In this document: piece after piece, positions 16,461-26,104 of the stretch
How the letters are laid out: the number at the start of each line of letters is the position of its first letter
How positions within the stretch are numbered: the first letter of the stretch is position 1
Origin: Drouetiella sp036703255
Lineage (GTDB): Bacteria > Cyanobacteriota > Cyanobacteriia > Elainellales > Elainellaceae
Reading direction: 5' to 3'
Length of the DNA: 64,000 nt
Assembly: GCA_036703255.1 (NCBI GenBank)
Contig: DATNPL010000208.1
Span: 45,098-109,097 of the forward strand
The notes under the pieces: generated by a model
What the model saw: only the letters and a program-made list of their open reading frames with translations
What the model was told of the DNA's origin: nothing
Database searches by the model: none
Position numbers and translations under genes: made by a program

Positions 16461-18320
16461 ATGGCTATCTTACTGACAGGATGTGGCAATCGCTTTCAGA
16501 AAATTACACCTGGAGAACGCCGCCTCAGCCAGCGCCTGCAAGAGAAGCTCGATGACGATTGCTTGATCTGGTTTAATGCCCCGATCGGTCGAAGACGGCT
16601 GCATCCCGATTTCATTGTTCTCCACCCCAGCCGAGGGTTATTGGTTCTTGAGGTGAAGGATTGGCAGCTCGATACAATTGAGCAGATCACTCCATCGACC
16701 GTCACGCTGCTCACTCCAGACGGGCATAAGGAAGTCGATAACCCCTTAGAACAGGCAAGAGGCTACGTTCTCGCTATCAAGGAACTGCTAGAACGTGACC
16801 CCTTACTAGTGGAGTCATCTGGGCGATATCAAGGTCATTTGGCGTTTCCCTATAGCTATGGCGTGGTTCTCAGCCACATCACGCGCCGCATCTTTGAATC
16901 TCAGCCTGCATTAGTCGGGGCGATCGAACCCAATTTGGTCATCTGTAAAGATGAAATGACCGAGCGTGTGGATGCTGGGGCGTTTCAACAGCAGCTTTGG
17001 AACTTTTGCCCTTACGAGTTTGGCGAACCCTTGACGGCAGCACAAATCGATCGCATCCGCTGGCACATCTTCCCGGAATTGCGTCCTCATCTACAGCTCT
17101 CTCTACTGGGGCTGGATGCACCCGAAACAGAGCTAGTCATCCCCGATCTGATCGAGGTGATGGACTTGCAGCAAGAGCAACTTGCCCGCTGTCTGGGAGA
17201 CGGACATCGCATCATTCATGGCGTGGCAGGCAGTGGCAAGACATTGATTCTGGCCTATCGCTGCCAACGGCTTTTAGAAGAGATGCACCAGCCGATCTTA
17301 GTACTATGTTTCAACGTGCCCTTAGCGGCACGCTTACGACAGATGCTGCATGCCAGGGGCATTCATAGCGATCGCATTTCAGCACGTCATTTTCATCGCT
17401 GGTGTGATGAGCTATTGCAAGCTCATCACATTGCCAAGCCTAGCTGGAATCAGTTTCCAGGAGAGGCTTACCTCAACGAACTGGTGGGGCGAGTGATGCG
17501 ATCGCTTCAGCAAGGGCTAATCCCGGCAGGGCAGTATGGGGCGGTGCTAGTGGATGAGGGGCATGACTTCCAGCCCGATTGGCTGAAGCTAGTGGTGCAG
17601 ATGATTGACCCAGACACCCAATCCTTACTGCTGCTGTATGACGATGCTCAGAACCTTTACGGAAACCCCAAACAGCAGAAGTTCAGCTTTAAGAGCGTGG
17701 GCATTCAGGCGCAAGGACGAACGACCATCCTCAAGGTGAATTACCGGAATACGGCTGAAGTGCTGGCAGTGGCTTACGCCTTTGCCCAGGAGTTTTTCAC
17801 CTCAACCGAGGGCAGCGATGAAGATGCCCCTGTGTTGATTCAGCCGCAAACCGCAGGACGCAGAGGACTCAAGCCAGAGTTGATTCGTCTATCTAGCTTT
17901 CGCCACGAAGTGGAGTATCTAGCACAGCGCGCCAAGGAACTCCATGAGCGCGGCACCCCCTGGCAAGAGATGGCTATCCTCTATCGCTCCAAGTTTATGG
18001 CCGAACAGATCTGCCGTCAGTTTGAACAAGCTCAACTGCCGATCGAATGGGTGAGTCGAGACAGCGATAGCCGCAATTATGATGCACAGGCTCCCAGTAT
18101 GAAACTGATCACCATGCACTCTAGTAAGGGGCTAGAGTTCTCCGTCGTCTTCGTACCTGGCATCGGCTTTTTACCGCATCGACAGGGAACGCCAGCGGCA
18201 GAAGCGCGGTTACTCTATGTGGCCATGACTCGAGCCATTGATCAATTGATCATGACCTGCGATCGCGCCTCAGCTTTCGTCTCTAAGGTTAGTAAAGCTT
18301 TGCAATGTGTCCAAGGATAG
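16461..18320 (+). CDS. NERD nuclease-related domain fused to UvrD/Rep-like helicase
   Basis: The 619-residue protein has an N-terminal NERD domain (~10-110) with restriction-type residues: D50 in HPDFIV, and E64/K66 in LEVKDW. A superfamily 1A helicase follows: Walker A GVAGSGKT (254-261), Walker B VLVDEGHDF (DEGH in place of DEAQ), LLLLYDDAQNLYG, a long insertion, and the C-terminal MHSSKGLEF and LYVAMTRA motifs. Such nuclease-helicase fusions act on foreign or damaged DNA and are frequent in defence and mobile regions; the exact role here is unknown. It is divergent from the 194-residue gene. A broken copy of its start lies at 7065-7140. Confidence 0.8.
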   Translation: MAILLTGCGNRFQKITPGERRLSQRLQEKLDDDCLIWFNAPIGRRRLHPDFIVLHPSRGLLVLEVKDWQLDTIEQITPSTVTLLTPDGHKEVDNPLEQARGYVLAIKELLERDPLLVESSGRYQGHLAFPYSYGVVLSHITRRIFESQPALVGAIEPNLVICKDEMTERVDAGAFQQQLWNFCPYEFGEPLTAAQIDRIRWHIFPELRPHLQLSLLGLDAPETELVIPDLIEVMDLQQEQLARCLGDGHRIIHGVAGSGKTLILAYRCQRLLEEMHQPILVLCFNVPLAARLRQMLHARGIHSDRISARHFHRWCDELLQAHHIAKPSWNQFPGEAYLNELVGRVMRSLQQGLIPAGQYGAVLVDEGHDFQPDWLKLVVQMIDPDTQSLLLLYDDAQNLYGNPKQQKFSFKSVGIQAQGRTTILKVNYRNTAEVLAVAYAFAQEFFTSTEGSDEDAPVLIQPQTAGRRGLKPELIRLSSFRHEVEYLAQRAKELHERGTPWQEMAILYRSKFMAEQICRQFEQAQLPIEWVSRDSDSRNYDAQAPSMKLITMHSSKGLEFSVVFVPGIGFLPHRQGTPAAEARLLYVAMTRAIDQLIMTCDRASAFVSKVSKALQCVQG

Positions 18321-18799
18321 GGCGTAACACAAGTCAAACCTAAAAAGGGGTGTGATGCCGTTTCAAACAGGAGAAAATCTTCACCATCCAGCGGCTGGAG
18401 CAACCCTTAAGGTAGAACCCATTCAAGAGAAGAGCGCGATCGTTGAAACTAACCCCAGAACAATCGCCTCTAGCCAGCAGAACCCTTTGCCTTGCAGGAG
18501 AAGTACCACAGTTACAGCGATTTTCGGATCAGTAAGCCACAGGTTAAGTACCAAGTAGCTATTTTTCTCGGCTGATCGTGTGGCTTATTCAAGCCGAAAC
18601 CGCTGTAAATCAAATTCTATCAGGCATACGCCTCAGATCAAGGGCAGCTGAAACAGCAGATTGAACGCCAGGGCGCTGCCCAAAATCTCTGCCAGATCAC
18701 AGGCAACGATCGCCAATTCCGTAAACAGCTACAGCATTGAATTCACTAGCCGACTGAAGCGGGTTCGACAAGCTTACGCTAAATCTTGCCCTCAAAAAC
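18321..18799. other. Decayed sequence before the transposase fragment
   Basis: No intact gene is visible. Scattered open fragments on the plus strand (for example QAYASDQGQLKQQIERQG around 18624-18680) look like broken coding sequence and may belong to the transposase remnant that follows or to another lost gene. Confidence 0.35.
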
Positions 18800-18987
18800 A
18801 GCAAAATCCTTATCCGCCCACTTCTTTGCCCTGGGCAACGTGGGTGATTGCTCGCTTGGGAGGCTGGTCGGGTTATCGCTCCCAACGTCCCCCTGGAATG
18901 CCCACTCTGATTCATGGTCTGCGCCAGTTTGAGTCGATCTTCCTTGGATGGAAACTGACTCAGGCTCCACTTGTGTGTACACGGTAG
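18800..18987 (+). pseudogene. C-terminal remnant of an IS4-family (Tn5-like) transposase
   Basis: The plus frame reads LPWATWVIARLGGWSGYRSQ, then PPGMPTLIHGLRQFESIFLGWKL and a stop. This is the conserved C-terminal end of Tn5-like IS4 transposases (I-A-x-L-G-G...P-G...G). The DDE core is absent, and upstream frames are interrupted by stops. No terminal inverted repeats were recognised. Confidence 0.65.
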
Positions 18988-19284
18988 AGACTTCAGCAGG
19001 GCAAAATGGGACAGTCGGAATTTTCGGCAGTTTTCAATGCATCATGGCAAGTGACGGTCATGACTCTGCCTTTGACAATACCTCAGATTTATGAAGGCAA
19101 AAACGATCGGATTAATATAAAGTCTAGGGTCACTTCTGGCATCAGCTTGCCCTACTTGATAGTATTACTCTCATTGGGTTAAGGGATAAAAATCGAGAGC
19201 TTGTCGTAGCACAAAGACTTAGAAATAATTCAGGCAGCGAGAATTGAGTCACTAAATTGAACCGTTTCATCTAGGGAGGATTTG
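18988..19284. other. Upstream region of the hybrid kinase gene
   Basis: No gene is seen. The leader ends in AGGGAGGA (19273-19280), a strong ribosome site that fixes the kinase start at ATG 19285 rather than TTG 19282. Confidence 0.5.
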
Positions 19285-22200
19285 ATGATTACTCTGCCTG
19301 GCATCGCCATCCAAGACAAAATCTACGAAAGCCTTCACTCCCTGGTATATCGGGGCATCAGAGCGCAAGATGGAAGGGCGATCGTCGTCAAAGCGCTGAA
19401 GCAAGATTATCCCGCTCCTCAAGCATTAACCCGCTACCGACAAGAGTACGAAATTACCCGCTCTCTGAATCTAGAGGGCGTAGTCAAGGCTTACAGCCAG
19501 CAGGACTATCAGCGCACGCTTGTGATTCTCTTGGAAGACTTTGGGGGCGAGTCTCTGGAGCAATGGATGCAGCGGCACTCAGACTTTTGCCCCATGCCTT
19601 TAGCCAATTTTTTACGGCTGGCGATCGCCCTCACCGACATTCTGGGCAGAATCCATACCGCCAACATCATTCATAAAGACATTAACCCTGGAAACATTGT
19701 TCTCAATTTAAAGACTGGCGTTGTTAAAATCATTGACTTTGGGATTGCCACCCAATTCAATCGCACTAATCCCACGTTCAAAAGCCCGCATGGGTTAGAG
19801 GGCACACTTGCCTACCTGTCACCAGAGCAAACTGGGCGGATGAATCGGCTGCTCGATTACCGCACCGACTTTTACTCGCTGGGGGTAACGTTCTACCAAT
19901 TACTGACCGGACAGTTGCCCTTTGAAACAACCGATATTCTGGAATTAGTCCACTGTCATATTGCTAAACAACCTGTTCCACCGCACGAACTGAATGCAAC
20001 CATTCCCAAGCCCGTTTCAGATCTTGTCATGAAACTGATGGCAAAGAATGCTGAAGATCGATATCAGAGTGCGTGGGGCATTAAAGCGGATTTAAAGCGG
20101 TGTGTTGATCAATTAGAAGCAACAGGTCAAGTTCATAGCCTTCAACTGGCACTTCAAGATGTTTCGGATCAGTTTCAGATTCCTCAAAAACTTTATGGAC
20201 GTGAAGCTGAGATTAGTACCTTATTAGCAGCGTTTGACAGAGTAGCCGGAGGAGAACATGTAGAAAATTCTATGTGCAACGTTGAAATGATGTTAGTGTC
20301 TGGCTACGCTGGAGTTGGGAAGTCAGCCTTAGTGCAAGAACTCTACAAACCCATCACGGCAAGACACGGCTATTTTATTTCTGGTAAGTTTGATCAATTT
20401 CAGCGCAATATTCCCTACAGCGCGATCGCCGATGCTCTACGAAAATTGGTGCAGCAACTGTTGGGAGAACCAGAAGAACAACTGCAACAGTGGCGATCGC
20501 GTCTGCTCACAGCTTTGGGCAACAACGGACAACTCATCATTGATGTGATTCCCGAAGTTGAATTGATTGTGGGCAAGCAGCAACCCGTGCCAGAGGTAGG
20601 ATCAACTGAGGCACAAAATCGATTTAACCTTGTTTTTCAGCAGTTCATTCGGGTGTTTTGCTCAGAGGAATATCCCCTTGTCATCTTCTTAGATGATTTG
20701 CAGTGGATTGACTCTGCCACACTGAAGTTAATCGAACTGATGTTGCTCGATAGGCAAACCCAATCCCTATTTTTGATAGGTGCCTATCGTAATAATGAAG
20801 TGAGTCTTGCTCATTCACTGACACTGACTCTGGAGAGATTGCGGCAACAAGGAGCAATGCTTCAGGAGATTGTTCTTCAACCCTTATCCCTCGAACCATT
20901 AGCTCGATTGGTTGCTGAAACGCTCTATCAAGATACCCGTACTGTTCGTCCATTAGCTGAATTAGTGCTGCGTAAAACCGAGGGCAATCCTTTCTTTGTG
21001 GGTGAGTTCATACGATTCTTGCATAGTGAAGGTCTGTTGAACTTTGATAGAGAACGCTTAATCTGGCAGTGGAGCATTGACCAAATTCAAATTCAGGATA
21101 TTACCAGTAATGTGGCAGAGCTGCTCTTAAGCAAGTTGAAGAAGCTACCAGAAGCAACGCAACAGCTTCTTCAATTAGCTGCCTGTATCGGGGCTGCATT
21201 TGATTTGAAAACGTTGGCGATTGTGTGTGAGCAATCGCTTAAAACAGTTTTTCGGAATTTGCTGGCAGCAATACAAGCTGGTCTCATTCAACCACTGTCT
21301 GAATTAGACAAAGACTTATTAGTTCAAGACTATAAGTTTTTGCACGATCGCGTGCAGCAAGCGGCATACGCTTTAATCGATGAGTCGCAGAAACAGGTAG
21401 TTCATCTCCAAATTGGTCGTAATCTGCGGGAAAAAACTCTGCCAGAGCATCGATCAGACCGACTATTTGAAATTATGGATCATCTCAATCACAGCATTGA
21501 GCTTGTAAGCGATCAAGTAGAACGAGATGAAATTGCCAAGCTGAATCTATTGGCAGGTCAGAAGGCAAAGGGAGCGATCGCCTACAGTACGGCTCAAAAC
21601 TATCTAGCTACAGGCAGAGCATGGCTAACCGCTTCTAGCTGGCAAACAAACTATGACCTGACCTTAGAGTTATATCAAGAAACAACAGAAGTCGCATATT
21701 TGTGTGGTGAGTTTGAGCAGGTAGAGCATTGGGCAGCGATCGTTCTGCAAGAAGCTAAAACAGTTCTCGACACCGTAAGAGTTTACGAAGTCAAAATTCA
21801 AACCGATATTGCACAGAGCCAACCATTAAAAGCGATCAATACGGCACTGCAAATTTTGCAGCAACTAGGGGTCAGTTTTCCCGAAAAGCCCAGTCAATCG
21901 GATATTCAACTCGAACTCGACATGATCGCACTCCTTCTGAAGGAGAAGTCGATTAAGGACTTAGCTCATTTGCCCCAAATGATCGAGCCGAAAAAGTTAG
22001 CGGCAATGCGAATCTTATCAAGCATCACGATCGCTGCCCGACTTGCTGCTCCCGAATTGATGCCTCTACTTGCAGCTAAGCAGGTCAACTTATCAGTTCA
22101 ATGGGGTAATGCATTTATGTCTCCCTTTGCCTATGCCACATTTGGGTTAGTTCTTTGTGGGAGAGTGGGTGATATAGAGACTGGCTATCAGTTCGGACAG

Positions 22201-25191
22201 TTATCTCTAACGCTGTTGTTACAACCGCACACCCAGTCACTTAGAGCCAAGATATTGTTCACCGTACATTACTTCATCATCCACTGGAAAAAACATAATA
22301 GAGAATTACTGGAGCCATTACGAGAAGCTCATCAAATTGGTCTAGAAACTGGAGATTTAGAATCTGCTGCCTATTGCGCTCACACTCACTGTTTCCAGTC
22401 CTTTATTGTCGGCAAAGAGCTTGTGGAACTTGAACATGAGATGGCAGCATATAGTGAAGTAATTCATCAAATTAAGCAAAAGATTTCACTAACCTTGCTT
22501 CAAATATTTCAGCAATCTGTCTCAAATTTGATGGAATTCTCGGTCAATTCAACTCGTTTAATTGGAAAATTTTATAACGAGGAGAGTAGCCTGCCACAAC
22601 TCAAAGCAGCAAATCATGGGATCGCTATCTTTGTTGTATATTTCAACAAACTTATCCTATGCTATCTGTTTTCTGAATATATTCAGGCTATTGAAAGTGC
22701 AGCTATTGCAGAACGTTATGGAATTCGTAGCGCAGCAACATCGCTTGTTCCTGTTTACTACCTCTATGACTCGCTTGCAAAACTGGCAATATACCCTGGA
22801 AACAGCGTTCAAATGCAGGAACAAATCCTTAAAGATGTTGCAGGTAGCCAGGAGAAAATGAAACAATGGGCGCAGTATGCATCCATGAATCATTTGCATA
22901 AATATTATTTAGTACAAGCAGAACGAGCACGAGTTTTGGGTCAGTTGCTTGAGGCAGAGGAGTTCTATGAACAAGCAATTCAAGGGGCTAAAGAAAACGG
23001 ATATATCCAAGAAGAAGCGTTAGCCTATGAATTGGCTGCCAAGTTTTATCTAGGGCGAGGTCGAGAAAAGATTACTCAACTATACATGAAAGAAGCTCAT
23101 TACTGCTATGAGCGGTGGGGCGCAATCGCAAAAGTCAAAGATTTGGAAACGCGCTATCCAGAGTTCTTTTCTCAGTCGTCGGGTGTGAACGCTCCTTCAA
23201 TCCGCACTACGGTTGGAACCATTTCTAATACCTCGCAGGTTGCTTTCGATTTAGCAACAGTGATGAAAGCAGCTCAAGCAATTTCTAGTGAGATTGACCT
23301 GGAGCAGTTGCTCAGTTCGCTAATGCAGATCCTCATCGAGAACGCTGGGGCACAAACCGGATGTTTGCTTTTAGAGGACGCAGGCGAATGGAGAATCGAC
23401 GCGGCTTGTGAACTGGTTGAAGGTGAAAGTGGCGGCTGTACGACCCAAGTACTGCAATCGACTCCAATCACGAATCGCTTACCTGAATCAATCATTCAAT
23501 ATGTGATCCGAACTCATGAGTCTGTGATTTTAAGTGATGCAACTCGTGAGGGGAATTTTATCAGTGATCCCTATATTCAAAATAATCAAACTCAATCGCT
23601 GCTCTGTTTGCCGTTGTTAAAGCAGAGTAAGCTTGTCGGCGTGTTGTATCTAGAAAATCAATTAGCAGCTGGAGCCTTTACACCCGATCGAACCCAAGTT
23701 CTGAATCTACTCTCCACTCAGGCAGCGATCGCGATCGAAAATGCCAAACTTTACTCAAAGCTCCGCGCTAACGAAAGTCAGATGGCTCAATTTCTCGAAG
23801 CGATTCCCGTAGGCATCGGCATTATTGACGCAATGGGTCGCCCTTACTATGTCAATCAGCGGGGCATTGAGCTGATGGGTAAAGGCGTTGATCCTGCCGT
23901 CACACCGGAGCAACTTCCAGAGGTTTATCAATTTTATGTGACGGGAACGGATCAAATTTATCCGAGTGAGAGACTGCCAATCATTCGCGCGTTGAACGGC
24001 GAACGCACCAGGATTGACGACATGGATATTCACCAAAACAACGCAATTATTCCTGTTGAAGGGTGGGGAACTCCTATCTTTGATGAACAAGGCAATGTTG
24101 CTTATGCGATCGCTGCCTTTGAAGACATCACCGAGCGTAAGCAAGCAGAGAAACTGGTAGCCGATTACAACCAAGCGTTAGAACAACAAGTCACTGAGCG
24201 AACGGCAGCGTTACAGCAAAGTGAAGCGGAACTACGGGCATTATTTGCAGCAGTTCCTGATCCGCTCTTTGTGTTGACGGCTGAAGGACGAGTGATCGAG
24301 GCAGTCGAAGTGGGGACAGGTCGGTTGTACAAACCCCTTGAAGAGCAGATTGATAAGACTCTGCATGAAATCTTTTCGCAAGCGCAAGCCGATGAATTTC
24401 TAGGCTACATTCACCAGGTTCTCAGCGCTCAACAAGTCCTCACCGTTGAGTACAGCTTGCAGATGGCTGGACAGCAAACCTGGTTTTCAACTCGCATTGC
24501 ACCCATCCAATCCGATCAGGTGATTTGGCTGGCACGAGACATCACCGATCGCAAACGCGCTGAGGAAGCCTCAATTCTGGAAGAACGCAACCGCATGGCG
24601 CGCGAAATTCACGATACGCTGGCACAGTCCTTCACGGGCATTTTGCTCCAAGTCGGAGCGGCAACGCAAGTGCTGACAGACAATCGGGAAGCCACCCATG
24701 ACCATCTAGAAATGCTGGAAATGATTGATGAACTGGCACGAACCGGGCTGTCCGAGGCGCGGCGATCGGTGGCAGCACTCCGTCCCCAACTCTTGGAAGA
24801 TGGCACCTTACAGAATGCCCTGCACCGCCTAGTGACGCAAATGAGAGCTTCTACCAGTAATACTTTGATCTATGAAAGCAAAGGCACTGCCTATCCGTTG
24901 TCCGCCGACGTTGAGAATCATCTACTACGGATGGGCCAAGAAGCCTTAACTAACGCCATTAAGTACGCGGAGGCTAGCGAAATTCGGCTTGAGTTGGTGT
25001 ATGAAGCGGCACAATGTATACTGTGCGTTAAAGATAATGGGCGTGGCTTTAGCGTTGGTACCGTTCCATTGGTTGGTGGGTTTGGACTGTTAGGCATGAG
25101 CGAGCGAACAGAGCAAATGGGCGCACAATTGACAATTCAGAGCCAACCAGGGCAGGGCACCGAAATTATTGTCATTGTTAATCGAGCGTAA
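19285..25191 (+). CDS. Hybrid Ser/Thr kinase - ATPase - GAF - PAS - histidine kinase
   Basis: The 1968-residue protein has these domains in order. A protein Ser/Thr kinase (~5-270) carries HKDINPGNIVLN and IIDFGIAT. An AAA/STAND-like ATPase follows (P-loop GYAGVGKSA, Lys346; FLDDLQWID), then a long TPR-like helical region (~600-1300), a GAF domain (~1340-1500), two PAS domains (~1505-1750), a HisKA_3 dimerisation domain with phospho-acceptor His1776 (REIHDT), and a HATPase domain with NGRGF and GFGLLGMSER. It is a soluble multi-input sensor of the type common in filamentous cyanobacteria. The response regulator starts 8 bp after its stop and is its obvious partner. Confidence 0.92.
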   Translation: MITLPGIAIQDKIYESLHSLVYRGIRAQDGRAIVVKALKQDYPAPQALTRYRQEYEITRSLNLEGVVKAYSQQDYQRTLVILLEDFGGESLEQWMQRHSDFCPMPLANFLRLAIALTDILGRIHTANIIHKDINPGNIVLNLKTGVVKIIDFGIATQFNRTNPTFKSPHGLEGTLAYLSPEQTGRMNRLLDYRTDFYSLGVTFYQLLTGQLPFETTDILELVHCHIAKQPVPPHELNATIPKPVSDLVMKLMAKNAEDRYQSAWGIKADLKRCVDQLEATGQVHSLQLALQDVSDQFQIPQKLYGREAEISTLLAAFDRVAGGEHVENSMCNVEMMLVSGYAGVGKSALVQELYKPITARHGYFISGKFDQFQRNIPYSAIADALRKLVQQLLGEPEEQLQQWRSRLLTALGNNGQLIIDVIPEVELIVGKQQPVPEVGSTEAQNRFNLVFQQFIRVFCSEEYPLVIFLDDLQWIDSATLKLIELMLLDRQTQSLFLIGAYRNNEVSLAHSLTLTLERLRQQGAMLQEIVLQPLSLEPLARLVAETLYQDTRTVRPLAELVLRKTEGNPFFVGEFIRFLHSEGLLNFDRERLIWQWSIDQIQIQDITSNVAELLLSKLKKLPEATQQLLQLAACIGAAFDLKTLAIVCEQSLKTVFRNLLAAIQAGLIQPLSELDKDLLVQDYKFLHDRVQQAAYALIDESQKQVVHLQIGRNLREKTLPEHRSDRLFEIMDHLNHSIELVSDQVERDEIAKLNLLAGQKAKGAIAYSTAQNYLATGRAWLTASSWQTNYDLTLELYQETTEVAYLCGEFEQVEHWAAIVLQEAKTVLDTVRVYEVKIQTDIAQSQPLKAINTALQILQQLGVSFPEKPSQSDIQLELDMIALLLKEKSIKDLAHLPQMIEPKKLAAMRILSSITIAARLAAPELMPLLAAKQVNLSVQWGNAFMSPFAYATFGLVLCGRVGDIETGYQFGQLSLTLLLQPHTQSLRAKILFTVHYFIIHWKKHNRELLEPLREAHQIGLETGDLESAAYCAHTHCFQSFIVGKELVELEHEMAAYSEVIHQIKQKISLTLLQIFQQSVSNLMEFSVNSTRLIGKFYNEESSLPQLKAANHGIAIFVVYFNKLILCYLFSEYIQAIESAAIAERYGIRSAATSLVPVYYLYDSLAKLAIYPGNSVQMQEQILKDVAGSQEKMKQWAQYASMNHLHKYYLVQAERARVLGQLLEAEEFYEQAIQGAKENGYIQEEALAYELAAKFYLGRGREKITQLYMKEAHYCYERWGAIAKVKDLETRYPEFFSQSSGVNAPSIRTTVGTISNTSQVAFDLATVMKAAQAISSEIDLEQLLSSLMQILIENAGAQTGCLLLEDAGEWRIDAACELVEGESGGCTTQVLQSTPITNRLPESIIQYVIRTHESVILSDATREGNFISDPYIQNNQTQSLLCLPLLKQSKLVGVLYLENQLAAGAFTPDRTQVLNLLSTQAAIAIENAKLYSKLRANESQMAQFLEAIPVGIGIIDAMGRPYYVNQRGIELMGKGVDPAVTPEQLPEVYQFYVTGTDQIYPSERLPIIRALNGERTRIDDMDIHQNNAIIPVEGWGTPIFDEQGNVAYAIAAFEDITERKQAEKLVADYNQALEQQVTERTAALQQSEAELRALFAAVPDPLFVLTAEGRVIEAVEVGTGRLYKPLEEQIDKTLHEIFSQAQADEFLGYIHQVLSAQQVLTVEYSLQMAGQQTWFSTRIAPIQSDQVIWLARDITDRKRAEEASILEERNRMAREIHDTLAQSFTGILLQVGAATQVLTDNREATHDHLEMLEMIDELARTGLSEARRSVAALRPQLLEDGTLQNALHRLVTQMRASTSNTLIYESKGTAYPLSADVENHLLRMGQEALTNAIKYAEASEIRLELVYEAAQCILCVKDNGRGFSVGTVPLVGGFGLLGMSERTEQMGAQLTIQSQPGQGTEIIVIVNRA

Positions 25192-25199
25192 AAATCACG

Positions 25200-25829
25200 A
25201 TGAGTCAACCCACTACAATTCGGGTTTTGATTGTTGACGATCATGCCATTGTCAGGCGAGGGCTGGCAACAATCATTAATCGTGATCCGGAAATGACGGT
25301 CGTAGCTCAAGCCGAAGATGGGCAGCAGGCGATCGACGTGTTTCGAGAATATCAACCCGATGTCACGCTGATGGATTTGAGCATGCCGCAGATGGGAGGG
25401 GTGGCAGCCATTACGGCAATCTGTGCCGAATTTAAGCAGGCTCGGATTACCGTCCTTACCACCTATGATAGTGATGAAGATATCTATCGCGGCTTGCAGG
25501 CGGGTGCTCAGGGCTATCTACTCAAGGATGCCAAACCCAACGAGCTGCTGAATGCGATTCGCACGATTCATAGCGGTCAAAAATACGTGCCGCCAGCCGT
25601 GGGAGCGAAACTGTTGCAGCGCATGAGCCACCCAGAACTCAGTGAACGAGAGCTAGCAGTGCTTCGTTTGATGGCACAGGGGATGAGTAATGCTGATATT
25701 GCGACTGCCTTAAGTATCGGCGAAAGCACTGTCAAATCACACATCAATCGACTTTTAAGTAAATTAGGGGTGAGCGATCGCACTCAGGCCGTGATTATTG
25801 CCGTTAAGCGTGGACTGGTCAGTTTGTAA
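25200..25829 (+). CDS. NarL/FixJ-type response regulator
   Basis: The 209-residue product has a receiver domain with the acidic pair in IVDDH, phospho-acceptor Asp59 (VTLMDLSMPQMGG) and a conserved Lys (LLKDAKP). A LuxR-type helix-turn-helix follows (~145-205; SERELAVLRLMAQGMSNADIA then STVKSHI). It is cotranscribed with the hybrid kinase (8-bp gap) and probably activated by it. The likely targets are adjacent genes such as the secreted protein at 26105, but no site could be identified. It is closely similar to the regulator at 52085-52714. Confidence 0.92.
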   Translation: MSQPTTIRVLIVDDHAIVRRGLATIINRDPEMTVVAQAEDGQQAIDVFREYQPDVTLMDLSMPQMGGVAAITAICAEFKQARITVLTTYDSDEDIYRGLQAGAQGYLLKDAKPNELLNAIRTIHSGQKYVPPAVGAKLLQRMSHPELSERELAVLRLMAQGMSNADIATALSIGESTVKSHINRLLSKLGVSDRTQAVIIAVKRGLVSL

Positions 25830-25844
25830 GCTGTTCGATCAGCT

Positions 25845-25860
25845 CAAGACTGGGGTCTTG
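25845..25860 (+). terminator. Candidate terminator hairpin after the response regulator
   Basis: CAAGAC-TGGG-GTCTTG makes a 6-bp stem 16 bp after the stop and is followed by CTAATTTT. The stem is short, so termination may be partial. Confidence 0.35.
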
Positions 25861-26104
25861 CTAATTTTGGTTGGCTGTTAAAACGGGCTAAAATGCCTGC
25901 CTGATCATACATTTGCCCCATTGCAATGGGTAGTGATTAGCCCCGCATTCATTTGAGAACGGATTATGAGGAGCAATGCTAGATCTCAGCTAACTTACTG
26001 ATCTTCCCTGGCTTTCTGCTACCGTTTGTTTTAGCTTGACTGAAACGATCGCTCTAGGAGCCACCCTCTCTTGTGGATCGCTATTGTGGAACAAAGGTAG
26101 CAGC

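Larger units (their letters stand above)
15625..16536. repeat. Right arm of the diverged inverted duplication
   Basis: This arm is the inverted counterpart of 7065-8001. It holds the 194-residue gene, the conserved promoter block and the first 25 codons of the NERD-helicase gene. The arms enclose about 7.6 kb of nucleic-acid-processing genes. I see no target-site duplication at the outer ends. Confidence 0.7.

Noticed and set aside
26036..26104. Extended start of the first haemagglutinin-type protein
   Set aside because: The extra residues would precede the signal peptide; the MNRSHL start matches the paralogue at 61182.
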